In this document: positions 1 to 7,160 of the stretch, one piece after another
How the letters are laid out: each line of letters starts with the position of its first letter
How positions within the stretch are numbered: position 1 is the first letter of the stretch
Assembly: GCA_013336205.1 (NCBI GenBank)
Contig: JAAXUD010000073.1
Coordinates: forward strand, 1-9,257
Reading direction: 5' to 3'
Source: Lentimicrobium sp.
GTDB taxonomy: Bacteria > Bacteroidota > Bacteroidia > Bacteroidales > Lentimicrobiaceae
Length of the DNA: 9,257 nucleotides
Made by a program: the position numbers and the translations under genes
Notes under the pieces: generated by a model
What the model saw: the letters and a program-made list of their open reading frames with translations, nothing else
Told to the model about the DNA's origin: nothing
Database searches by the model: none

Positions 1-97
1 CGATGCTACATTTTACGTTTTACATAACACCAGATTTTTAAGGAGAAAATACTTACTACCTTATTCTTTCTGTGACAACAAACCCGTGATTACCACG

Positions 98-132
98 TTT
101 ATTCCTTCATTAAAATTAAAGCTTTACATTTG
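98..132 (+). promoter_or_regulatory. Candidate Bacteroidota-type promoter for the sigma factor gene
   Basis: TACATTTG at 125-132 matches the Bacteroidota -7 consensus TAnnTTTG exactly. A TTTA at 98-101 could serve as a weak -33 element (consensus TTTG), but the 23-bp spacing is slightly long. Transcription would start near 140, leaving a leader of about 20 nt before the ATG at 159. The rest of 1-158 is AT-rich and shows no gene that I can support. The -7 match is seen directly; its activity is inferred. Confidence 0.45.
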
Positions 133-158
133 TAAGGCGGGTTTTCGCAAAATCAACA

Positions 159-719
159 ATGGATCATTTCACGAAAGAAGACTTCGAAATACTTTTCCGC
201 GCCGAATTCAAAGGGCTGTGTTTCTTTGCACAAAAATATGTGAAGGATTTTGATGCTTCCCGTGAAATTGTACAGGACTCATTTATTAATCTCTGGGAAA
301 AGCGTGCAAGCATTGATCCCAGCCGCTCCGTCAAATCTTACCTTACTACTACCATTCATAACAAATGCCATAATTATCTGCGCAACAACAAAAAGTTCAA
401 CACCAATTTGCTCGAAATAGAGAATCTGATTGAGATCAGCGAAATCTCAGACAACGATATTCTTGTTGAACAGGAATTACGCCAAACCATTCAACAGGCC
501 ATTGAAGATTTACCAGAGAAATGTCGTGAGATTTTTTTACTAAACCGTTATGAAAACCTCAAATATCAGGAAATTGCTGGTAAACTTGGCATTTCCGTTA
601 AAACGGTAGAGGCACAGATGTCGAAGGCGCTCCAGCATATGCGGCTCAGGCTTGCCGGATATCTGGTTCTTTTTCCGGCAATGCTTTCCTTTATTCAATC
701 GATAATTAAAGATTTCTAA
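159..719 (+). CDS. ECF RNA polymerase sigma-70 factor, Bacteroidota FecI/RpoE-like
   Basis: This is an extracytoplasmic-function sigma factor that directs RNA polymerase to a small regulon when its anti-sigma factor is switched by a surface signal. Of its 186 residues, about 10-78 form sigma region 2, with the typical FxxxYxxLxxxA-like start (FEILFRAEFKGLCFFAQKYV) and a DSFINLWEKR core helix. Residues 106-162 form region 4, with the LPEKCREIFLLNRYENL lead-in and a helix-turn-helix (YQEIAGKLGISVKTVEAQMS). Length and the two-domain layout are normal for ECF factors. The last 20 residues are unusually hydrophobic, a tail often seen in Bacteroidota family members. The next gene, 78 bp downstream, encodes a FecR-type anti-sigma factor, its expected partner. 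The start is the ATG 26 bp downstream of an exact TAnnTTTG element. Class assignment is firm; the regulon is unknown. Confidence 0.96.
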   Translation: MDHFTKEDFEILFRAEFKGLCFFAQKYVKDFDASREIVQDSFINLWEKRASIDPSRSVKSYLTTTIHNKCHNYLRNNKKFNTNLLEIENLIEISEISDNDILVEQELRQTIQQAIEDLPEKCREIFLLNRYENLKYQEIAGKLGISVKTVEAQMSKALQHMRLRLAGYLVLFPAMLSFIQSIIKDF

Positions 720-797
720 GGAAAAAGAGCCAAAAAAAATCCAAATCCGGCATAAGGGTAAAATGCACAGTGGGTGTATTATTAACAGGAAAAAACC

Positions 798-1817
798 ATG
801 GAAGACAAGACCACATATTACAATAATCTGATAGCCAGCTATTTTTCAGGAGAAGCTACTCCTGAGGAAATAGAATTACTGTCGGTGTGGTTGACTGAAG
901 ATACGATTAACCTGAAACTCTTTGAAGAATATCAGCAAACATGGCTGATTACAGGCAAAGCAGCGCTATCAACTGCCATTGACATTGATGCGGAATGGAA
1001 TGCCATTAACAAAAGATTAAAACCTGATACCGGCGATTCAACTTCTTTTGTTCCCAAAAAGAAAAGTGGCAAGCTGATACATTTTATGAACGGCTGGAAA
1101 GCAGCTGCTGCAGTGGCAGTATTTATGATTGCGGTAGCAGCATTATTCTACCTTAATCGTGGGCAGGATAAGATTGTAATCATTGCTGATAAGGGAAACC
1201 TGGAACAAACATTGCCTGACGGATCGGAAATTAGTCTCAGGAAGGGATCTGTAATTGAATATGCTGCTGATTTCGATACCAAAGAACGCAAAGTTAAACT
1301 TGAGGGTGAAGCCTATTTCAAGGTAAAGCGAAACGAGAAAAGACCATTTATAGTTGCCGGCAATAATGCCAGGATTGAGGTTTTAGGTACTTCCTTCAAT
1401 GTAAATACCAAAGCCGGAGACAAGCAGATCAGCGTTATTCTTACATCCGGGAAGGTTTCGATCTATTTTAAAGGCAATAAATCGAACAATACCATCCTTA
1501 ATCCGGGTGAGAAAGCAGAAATTTCAACCACTACAAAAACCATTACAACAGTTGTAAATCCGGATCCGAATTACCTTGCCTGGAAAAATGGTAAACTCAT
1601 TTTTGATAATACCAGCCTTGACCAGGTGATTGCAACACTGAGCAACGTTTATCAAAAGGAAATAAGACTCGCGAATCAACAGCTTTCCGGATGCAGTCTG
1701 ACTGCTACTTTTGAGAACCAAACGCTCAATTCGGTATTGAATGTGATAAAAGTTACACTGGGCGTTGAGGTAACTGAGGAAAACGGCATACTGCTAATTA
1801 ATGGTTCCGGCTGTTAA
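798..1817 (+). CDS. FecR family anti-sigma factor with C-terminal DUF4974 domain
   Basis: This is an inner-membrane anti-sigma/sigma-regulator that should hold the adjacent ECF factor in check and receive the signal from the TonB receptor. Its 339 residues show a cytoplasmic N-terminal helical part (about 1-80, including the common FSGEATPEEIELLSVWL motif), one transmembrane segment (about 101-119, rich in Ala/Val/Phe), a periplasmic FecR domain (about 128-224, with LPDGSEISLRKGS and the hallmark GEAYFKV at 170-176) and a DUF4974-like domain (about 265-336, starting LIFDNTSLDQVIATLS). Length and domain order are typical of Bacteroidota FecR proteins. It follows the sigma gene by 78 bp and precedes the STN-domain receptor by 49 bp, the classical order of a trans-envelope signalling cassette. 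Whether it acts purely as an inhibitor or also as an activator, as FecR does, cannot be read from sequence. Confidence 0.96.
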   Translation: MEDKTTYYNNLIASYFSGEATPEEIELLSVWLTEDTINLKLFEEYQQTWLITGKAALSTAIDIDAEWNAINKRLKPDTGDSTSFVPKKKSGKLIHFMNGWKAAAAVAVFMIAVAALFYLNRGQDKIVIIADKGNLEQTLPDGSEISLRKGSVIEYAADFDTKERKVKLEGEAYFKVKRNEKRPFIVAGNNARIEVLGTSFNVNTKAGDKQISVILTSGKVSIYFKGNKSNNTILNPGEKAEISTTTKTITTVVNPDPNYLAWKNGKLIFDNTSLDQVIATLSNVYQKEIRLANQQLSGCSLTATFENQTLNSVLNVIKVTLGVEVTEENGILLINGSGC

Positions 1818-1866
1818 TCAGCAGTTGGTACCCGGATATCTTTGTTGATAATTTACTTCAGGACGA

Positions 1867-4533
1867 TTGGAAATATCCAGATCAATATACCGCTTATTAA
1901 TATTGACAGCCTTTGCAATGGCTGCAATCCCTCCATTATTTGCGCAGCAACCTGACCGGAATATTTCTGTAAATATTCAGAATAAATCGCTCAAAGAGGC
2001 CCTGAAAGTAATAAGCCAGGAGGGCGACATTTTGTTTTCCTATAACCCCCGGCAACTACCCCTGAAAGAAAAAATCAGTTTGCAGGCTACTGACAAAAGC
2101 GTAAGTTACTTACTCGATCAACTTCTGAAACCTTTAGGCATTAGTTGGATATTCTCAGAAAATCAGGTTATTCTGAGGTTGGAAAAACCGCTCAGGCAAC
2201 CTGAGAAACAGACAATACAGACCCGAAAGTATACGATCAGCGGCTACCTAAGTGAGAAGGCTTCCGGAGAAGTGCTGATTGGGGCCAATGTTTACGATAA
2301 ATCCTCCCTAAAAGGTACCACCACCAATGCCTACGGATTTTACTCCTTAACCTTGCCCGAAGGAGAATACACGCTTACCTTCTCTCTAATCGGCTATACT
2401 ACACATCAACAGCAAGTTACACTGAATAAAGCTCAGGAAATCAGGGTTAGCCTGAGCGAAGCTTCCATTGAAATGAAAGCCGTTGAAATTGTGAGTGGTA
2501 AAGATATCCATGGAATTGACCTTGCAGGAGACGGGGAGGTTCGGTTGTCGTCGTCAGCACTGAAGCGCATGGCCGGATTCGCCGGCAACATTGATGTGAT
2601 CAAGTCGCTTCAGGCAGTTCCCGGCATCAACGCTTTCGGCGACGGATCCTCCTTTTTCTATGTCAGGGGTGGCAACAACGATCAGAATCTGTTGCTTCTG
2701 GACGAAGCTCCGATTTTTAATCCGGCTCATTTATTTGGCTTTTTTTCAGCATTATCGCCAGATGCAATTAAAGATGTGAAAGCCTGGAAAAGCGATTTCC
2801 CTGCATCCTATGGAGGACGCTTATCGTCTGTGATTGATATCAGGGCAAGGGATGGCAACCTTAACCGCCTGGGATTTTCCGGAAACCTTGGCATTTACAC
2901 CTCCGACCTTACCATTGAAGGACCTCTGGCCAAAGAAAAGAGCTCATTTATCCTTTCAGCAAGGAAGTCAAATTTAAACTGGTTAAGTAACCAGGAATTA
3001 ACAGGCAAATCATTCACCATTGATTTTTACGACCTGAATGCAAAATTAAACATCCGGATTAACAGTAAAAACAGACTTTTCTTTACGGGTTTTACCGGAA
3101 AAGACGATTTCAGCAGAATCACCAATGCATCTGTAAATACTTTCGGACTCAGCTGGGATAATACCACCGGGACTATCCGTTGGAACCACCTGTTCAACAA
3201 TAAAATCTTTGTCAATACAACCGCTATTTTCAGCGAATACAACTATTACCTCTATATCAACCGCGAACAGGACGACTACTGGCAATCTTCGATACAGAAC
3301 AGAACGCTCAAATCAGACTTTACCTGGTTTTCAAATCCTTCGAATACCATTAAATCAGGCATAGAACTCAGTAATTATTATTCAAACCCTGGCAATGTCC
3401 ACTTTTCTGATGAAGAAACCCAACGCAATGCCCCACAGATTTCCGAGTATCATTCATTGGGAATCAATTTCTATATTAGTAACGACCAGATAATCAAAGA
3501 AAAACTCTCCTTAAAATACGGATTAAGAATAAGTTCGTGGAGAAACCTGGGTCCTGCCACTGTTTACTTTTTTGACCCGAATTACACCGTTATCGATTCG
3601 GCAAATGTTATAAAGGGTGATTATTACTCGCCTTTCTTTAATTTGGAGCCAAGAATCAGCATTGCCTATGCTACCGGCCCCGGTTCGGCGATAACAGCCG
3701 GATACTGCCGCACAACCCAATACCTGCAGATGTTGTCGAATTCTACCAGCCCGTTCACCTCACTGGAGGTCTGGGCTCCATCCGGACCAAACATCAAACC
3801 GCAAAAAGCTGACCAGTTTACGTTGGGTTACCTGACCAGGACAAGTAGATCAAAACTCAGCTTTAGTGTAGAAGCATTCTACAAACTGTTTCAAAATCAG
3901 ATTGATTATGAAGACCATGCCAATATGCTTTATAACCCACTGATTGAAGGAGAATTACGTTTTGGTGAATCCAGGTCTTATGGCGTTGAGTTGTTGCTGC
4001 GTAAAACTGAAGGAAGATTCTCAGGCTGGATAGGATATTCCTATGCCAGGATACTGAAAACTATCGAAGGGGTGAATAATAACAATGAATTTCCCGCTTA
4101 TTACGATCATCCGCACAGCCTGTTTGCCAATCTGGCCCTGAGTGCAGGAAGTAGGTGGGATATTTCAGCAAACTGGTTTTACATGACCGGTTCAGCCTTT
4201 ACTTCTCCAACAGGGTTTATGCAATACAATGGTTACCAGGTGCCCATTTATGGAGACAAGAACAATGATCGCCTGCCGGATTATCACCGGCTTGACTTGT
4301 CAGTTTCATTCAGACTGAACAGGCCGGACCAGCGCTTCAGGCATAACATTGTACTCTCGGTTTATAATGTTTACGGTCGTAACAACCCATTTTCAATAAG
4401 TTTTAATAAAATTATGAATGACAATGGTGATTTTGTAGTCCCGGCCGATCTCGACGGCAACTACGAAATCATCCCGACCAGGATTTCAGTGGCAGGCATG
4501 ATTCCATCACTCAATTACACCTTTAGATTCTGA
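1867..4533 (+). CDS. TonB-dependent outer-membrane receptor with N-terminal STN signalling domain
   Basis: This is an outer-membrane transporter driven by TonB/ExbBD, with a signalling extension that should contact FecR. The 888-residue protein has a signal peptide (about 1-26, ending PPLFA before QQ), an STN domain (about 34-106), a carboxypeptidase-D-like beta-sandwich (about 122-198, ISGYLSEKASGEVLIGANV), a plug (about 225-330, with FFYVRGGNNDQNLLLLDEAP and SYGGRLSSVIDIRARDG) and a beta-barrel to the C-terminal Phe (NYTFRF). The final aromatic residue is what barrel insertion requires. The start is a TTG preceded by CAGGA. In-frame stops lie at 1846 and 1849, and the next in-frame ATG (1918) would destroy the signal peptide, so TTG is preferred. 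The DUF4249 gene begins 23 bp downstream. Substrate is unknown; the barrel gives no clear clue to siderophore, peptide or glycan. Confidence 0.95.
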   Translation: MEISRSIYRLLILTAFAMAAIPPLFAQQPDRNISVNIQNKSLKEALKVISQEGDILFSYNPRQLPLKEKISLQATDKSVSYLLDQLLKPLGISWIFSENQVILRLEKPLRQPEKQTIQTRKYTISGYLSEKASGEVLIGANVYDKSSLKGTTTNAYGFYSLTLPEGEYTLTFSLIGYTTHQQQVTLNKAQEIRVSLSEASIEMKAVEIVSGKDIHGIDLAGDGEVRLSSSALKRMAGFAGNIDVIKSLQAVPGINAFGDGSSFFYVRGGNNDQNLLLLDEAPIFNPAHLFGFFSALSPDAIKDVKAWKSDFPASYGGRLSSVIDIRARDGNLNRLGFSGNLGIYTSDLTIEGPLAKEKSSFILSARKSNLNWLSNQELTGKSFTIDFYDLNAKLNIRINSKNRLFFTGFTGKDDFSRITNASVNTFGLSWDNTTGTIRWNHLFNNKIFVNTTAIFSEYNYYLYINREQDDYWQSSIQNRTLKSDFTWFSNPSNTIKSGIELSNYYSNPGNVHFSDEETQRNAPQISEYHSLGINFYISNDQIIKEKLSLKYGLRISSWRNLGPATVYFFDPNYTVIDSANVIKGDYYSPFFNLEPRISIAYATGPGSAITAGYCRTTQYLQMLSNSTSPFTSLEVWAPSGPNIKPQKADQFTLGYLTRTSRSKLSFSVEAFYKLFQNQIDYEDHANMLYNPLIEGELRFGESRSYGVELLLRKTEGRFSGWIGYSYARILKTIEGVNNNNEFPAYYDHPHSLFANLALSAGSRWDISANWFYMTGSAFTSPTGFMQYNGYQVPIYGDKNNDRLPDYHRLDLSVSFRLNRPDQRFRHNIVLSVYNVYGRNNPFSISFNKIMNDNGDFVVPADLDGNYEIIPTRISVAGMIPSLNYTFRF

Positions 4534-4556
4534 GAACAAAAATCAAAAGCAACAAT

Positions 4557-5420
4557 ATGAAATATGCATCTTTCAATCTGTATTTGTTTTTGCTGATTTT
4601 AATGTTCGCAGCATCGTGCGAAAAGGAAACCAGCTGGGATCTGCAGAACATGACAGGTGATTTTGTAGTAGTTGACGGCACTATCACCAATGAATTAAAA
4701 ACACAACAGATTCGTTTATCAAAACCCTTTGCAAATCCAAACGAGAAGCCTGAGCCTGTAATTGGCGCAGAAATTCTTGTAAGCACCAGTGACAAGGTTT
4801 ATTCATTCATTGAAGATGCTTCAAGCCCGGGATATTACAATTCTGCTGAAGAATTCGAAGGAAAAGCAGGAAAAACATATTCCCTGCTGATTAATTATAA
4901 CAACCGGATTATCTCTGCAAAGGCCAGCCATCCGCAAGGCGCGGAGTTTATTTTTCTGCGATACGCCCGTCAGAAAGACACACAACTCTTCAGGATTACC
5001 TGGGTAGCCAATGCCTATAATGCAAAACGTCCGGCCATGTACGAGATTCTGCTCGACTGGTCTTTGGTGCCCGGATATGAAAATCTTGACCCTGACAGCA
5101 CAAAAGCCAGGTTGCTTTATTACACCCTGCCAACACTTGATGTAAGTCAGATTTTTGCACCTGCGATGGAATCCGTGTTGTTTCCTCCGGGAACAATCAT
5201 AACTGAAAGAAGATATTCACTTACCAGTGAGCATGCTGAATACATCAGGGCGCTATTATCGGAAACCAACTGGCAGGGTGGACTGTTTAATTCTGCTCCC
5301 GCTAACCTGCCAACCAACCTGAGTAACAATGGCATCGGATATTTCGGAGCCTGCGCGGTGACATCCAAAACTGAAATTGCAAGGAATATTTTTAACATAA
5401 ACATACTTGAGGGCGAATAA
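4557..5420 (+). CDS. DUF4249-type outer-membrane lipoprotein, receptor partner
   Basis: This is a predicted lipoprotein of 287 residues with a short N-terminal hydrophobic stretch and a lipobox ending in Cys21 (AASC at 18-21). The mature part opens with CEKETSW, then VVVDGTITNELKTQQIRLSK (39-57), which I recognise as the start typical of DUF4249 proteins. A beta-sandwich-like segment follows (VIGAEILVSTSDKVYSF; SPGYYNSAEEFEGKAGKTYSLLI). DUF4249 proteins are commonly encoded next to STN-domain TonB receptors in Bacteroidota, as here (23-bp gap), and probably occupy the ligand-binding lipoprotein role that SusD plays elsewhere; that role is inference. It is somewhat short for the family but appears complete, ending IGYFGACAVTSKTEIARNIF plus a short tail. 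No terminator is evident after it; a hexamer repeat begins 20 bp past the stop. Confidence 0.85.
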   Translation: MKYASFNLYLFLLILMFAASCEKETSWDLQNMTGDFVVVDGTITNELKTQQIRLSKPFANPNEKPEPVIGAEILVSTSDKVYSFIEDASSPGYYNSAEEFEGKAGKTYSLLINYNNRIISAKASHPQGAEFIFLRYARQKDTQLFRITWVANAYNAKRPAMYEILLDWSLVPGYENLDPDSTKARLLYYTLPTLDVSQIFAPAMESVLFPPGTIITERRYSLTSEHAEYIRALLSETNWQGGLFNSAPANLPTNLSNNGIGYFGACAVTSKTEIARNIFNINILEGE

Positions 5421-5440
5421 TAGAGTGCTCCTGTTGAAAT

Positions 5441-5500
5441 AAGGTTAAGGTTAAGGTTAAGGTTAAGGTTAAGGTTAAGGTTGAGGTTGAGGTTGAGGAT
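5441..5500 (+). repeat. Ten-unit hexanucleotide tandem array (AAGGTT to GAGGTT)
   Basis: Seven perfect AAGGTT units (5441-5482) are followed by two GAGGTT units (5483-5494) and one GAGGAT (5495-5500), with no frame slip between them. The array begins 20 bp after the stop of the DUF4249 gene, in noncoding DNA. The ordered change of unit type suggests growth by replication slippage from a diverging edge. Copy number probably varies between strains. Confidence 0.95.
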
Positions 5501-5643
5501 TTAGAGAAATTTCCAATTTCCAATTTCTAATTTCCAAAAGACTGATATTCATAAATTTATGACTTAGGATTTAAAGAAATCTCTAATCCCGATAGCTATC
5601 GGGACTAATTTTTAATTTCTAAAAAATTGATATTCAGGAATTA
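5496..5643 (+). repeat. Two-copy degenerate repeat built on an AATTTCY heptamer
   Basis: Copy A (5496-5558) and copy B (5566-5643) share a left edge (AGGATTTAGAGAAAT versus AGGATTTAAAGAAAT, 14 of 15) and a right edge (ACTGATATTCATAAATTT versus ATTGATATTCAGGAATTA, 14 of 18). Between the edges, copy A carries four heptamers (AATTTCC, AATTTCC, AATTTCT, AATTTCC at 5508-5535). Copy B carries three more divergent heptamers, the middle one split by a 22-bp insertion containing a palindrome. The lengths reconcile exactly: 63 minus 7 plus 22 equals 78. Confidence 0.8.
5587..5604. repeat. Perfect 18-bp palindrome flanked by a 4-bp direct repeat
   Basis: TCCCGATAGCTATCGGGA is its own reverse complement over all 18 bases. 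It is bordered by CTAA on both sides (5583-5586 and 5605-5608). Aligned with the neighbouring repeat copy, the palindrome plus one CTAA is precisely the extra 22 bp. It is not followed by a U-tract like that of a normal terminator, although TTTTT does occur from 5609. My recollection is that this motif recurs in intergenic DNA of many Bacteroidota, but I cannot count it here. Confidence 0.85.
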
Positions 5644-5721
5644 AGGTTGTGCCTGCCTGCTCGTCTGAAAAACGGCGTGTAAACCTGACAAATCATTTTT
5701 ATGGGTTGGATCAATTTAGCC

Positions 5722-5746
5722 CTGCCTGAGTGCCTCACGCAGACAG
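5722..5746. repeat. Imperfect inverted repeat, possible REP-like hairpin
   Basis: CTGCCTGAGTG (5722-5732) and CACGCAGACAG (5736-5746) pair at 9 of 11 positions around a CCT loop. There is no U-tract, so it is unlikely to be an intrinsic terminator. It looks like a degenerate copy of a dispersed intergenic hairpin repeat; the family assignment is only an impression. Confidence 0.5.
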
Positions 5747-5955
5747 CCATTCAGCCAGGGTTGAAGATTCATCAGTTTTAGAAAATTACACTTTCGTCTC
5801 AGGCAATGCGTCAATTTATTCTTAACAAAACACGGTTTAACATATGTCATTTCGAGGCTTTGCAATAAAACAATTCTCCTTTGAAATCAGTCAACTCTTA
5901 TTAGCAACTGATTAGCAACATGTTACATTAATATTAATAATCATTTGAAAAATAT

Positions 5956-5963
5956 TAATTTTG
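5956..5963 (+). promoter_or_regulatory. Weak candidate -7 element upstream of the 6083 gene
   Basis: TAATTTTG fits the Bacteroidota -7 pattern TAnnTTTG. No TTTG lies at the usual -33 distance; the TTTG at 5944-5947 is too close. If used, the leader would be about 110 nt. In DNA this AT-rich, a chance match is plausible. Confidence 0.3.
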
Positions 5964-6082
5964 AACGTAAGGGTAACATGGGCTTCGTGTGTAATATATA
6001 CATAAACAAAGAGGCTTCATTTCGGGGCATCTGAAGAGAAAGAGAAAATCAAAACAATTAATCATCACCTAAAAGTTCTATT

Positions 6083-7024
6083 ATGAAAACTACACATCTT
6101 TTCCGCACCGGCGCCCTGCTACTGGCCCTAACCAGTTTAACCCTGACCTCCTGTAAGAAAGACAAACTTGAGGAGGGAACCAACGATTCTGCCACCATAA
6201 CTCAATTGGCAACTGATGAGGTAAATGTTGAAGATGTAACCAATGACGCACTTCAGGAAGTGGAAGGTGTGCTCAGCTACAACAGCGGCAACTTAAAATC
6301 AACCGAAGGAATTCCCTGCAACGCCACCATTGATTCTACTTCGGTTGTGAACGATACCATTACCATTTTTATTACTTATGATGGGCTTTCCTGTAATGGA
6401 AGACGGTTGAGAGTCGGACAGGTTGAAATTAAAAAACAGGTGGGTAGTCATTGGGGAATGCCAGGTGCCAGTGTAAATGTGAGGTATATAAACTTCGCAG
6501 TAACCAAAGTGGCCACCGGAAAAACTATTGTATTGAACAGCTCAACAACCTATACCAATGTAACGGGCGGATTTATATACATGCTCGGACAGTTTGGATT
6601 AACCTCTCTGGTTCATAGAGTTAGCGGTAATTTATCCGTTACTTTTGATAACGGCACAACCCGCAACTGGAATATTGCCAGGCAACGCACCTACACCGGT
6701 ACCCGTGGCGCACTTGTGCTGACAGTAGATGGATTTGGCGCATCAGGCGAATATTCAAACCTGGTTGTCTGGGGCACAAACCGTAACAATGAGGAATTCT
6801 ATACTCAAATTACCCAATCTGTAGTTTATAAAGAAGCTTGTGATGGAGACCCCGTTTCAGGAATAAAAATTCACCGGATACCTGCAGTAAGCAAAAGCGC
6901 AACCATCACATTCGGGTACAACAGTAATAACGAACCTATCACTGGCGATGAATGCCCGACGCATTACCGGGTTGACTGGGTAAACGGAACCTATACCGGA
7001 ACCAGTTTTCTACCACTCAGATAA
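6083..7024 (+). CDS. Unrecognised beta-rich lipoprotein
   Basis: The 313-residue product begins with a lipoprotein signal peptide: MKTTHLFR, a hydrophobic core, then LTSC with the acylated residue at Cys24. After a short acidic linker (KDKLEEGTNDSAT...), the mature part is rich in Thr, Ser, Val, Asn and Gly with alternating hydrophobic residues, suggesting an all-beta fold. Four further cysteines (79, 104, 253, 291) could form two disulfides, perhaps 79-104 (IPCNATID / GLSCNGRR) and 253-291, though the pairing is a guess. I do not recognise a named domain or catalytic motif; it resembles uncharacterised lipoproteins that I have seen in Bacteroidota genomes. It stands alone, with a repeat-rich leader upstream and a strong terminator 22 bp after the stop, so it is probably monocistronic. 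Location is the periplasm or the outer membrane; function is unknown. Confidence 0.85.
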   Translation: MKTTHLFRTGALLLALTSLTLTSCKKDKLEEGTNDSATITQLATDEVNVEDVTNDALQEVEGVLSYNSGNLKSTEGIPCNATIDSTSVVNDTITIFITYDGLSCNGRRLRVGQVEIKKQVGSHWGMPGASVNVRYINFAVTKVATGKTIVLNSSTTYTNVTGGFIYMLGQFGLTSLVHRVSGNLSVTFDNGTTRNWNIARQRTYTGTRGALVLTVDGFGASGEYSNLVVWGTNRNNEEFYTQITQSVVYKEACDGDPVSGIKIHRIPAVSKSATITFGYNSNNEPITGDECPTHYRVDWVNGTYTGTSFLPLR

Positions 7025-7046
7025 TTCAAGAACAGAATAAATTTTC

Positions 7047-7073
7047 AAAGCACCTCATTTGAGGTGCTTTTTT
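7047..7073 (+). terminator. Intrinsic (rho-independent) terminator
   Basis: AAAGCACCTC (7047-7056) and GAGGTGCTTT (7061-7070) form a perfect 10-bp stem with an ATTT loop, followed by T residues to 7073. It lies 22 bp past the stop of the unrecognised lipoprotein gene and separates it from the next two genes. Confidence 0.92.
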
Positions 7074-7160
7074 CATTTTTATAACAAAACAAAGAAGCAC
7101 CTGAGAATACCAATAATCATATAAACCCATTTCTTAATCAACCATTCCTTATTTATTTTG

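Larger units (their letters stand above)
5421..6082. other. Repeat-rich 662-bp intergenic region, no convincing gene
   Basis: No frame gives a credible protein here; the longest ATG-started stretch that I followed (5844-5915) encodes only 23 residues. From left to right it contains a hexamer array (5441-5500), a two-copy degenerate repeat (5496-5643), a perfect palindrome inside the second copy (5587-5604), an imperfect hairpin (5722-5746), and an AT-rich segment (about 5905-5965) with a weak promoter candidate. I see no tRNA, rRNA, riboswitch or intrinsic terminator. Confidence 0.8.

Noticed and set aside
4523..4795. Minus-strand 90-residue open frame across the receptor/DUF4249 junction
   Set aside because: It is antisense to the start of a well-supported lipoprotein gene, with no motif of its own.
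159..5420. Polysaccharide utilisation locus (SusC/SusD)
   Set aside because: No SusD-like gene or carbohydrate-active enzyme is present; the lipoprotein is DUF4249-like and the receptor has the STN signalling architecture.
5441..5500. Telomere-like repeat or CRISPR array
   Set aside because: The 6-bp units have no spacers, so it is not CRISPR, and the flanking genes are clearly bacterial and chromosomal in type. A slippage microsatellite explains it.
5587..5604. Intrinsic terminator for the receptor operon
   Set aside because: The palindrome has no loop, lies 166 bp past the stop, and matches an insertion in a repeat better than a terminator. A weak terminator effect through the nearby T-run cannot be excluded.
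5844..5915. Small + strand frame of 23 codons in the intergenic region
   Set aside because: Too short, no hydrophobic or other pattern, no promoter or ribosome binding site, and it sits in repeat-rich DNA.
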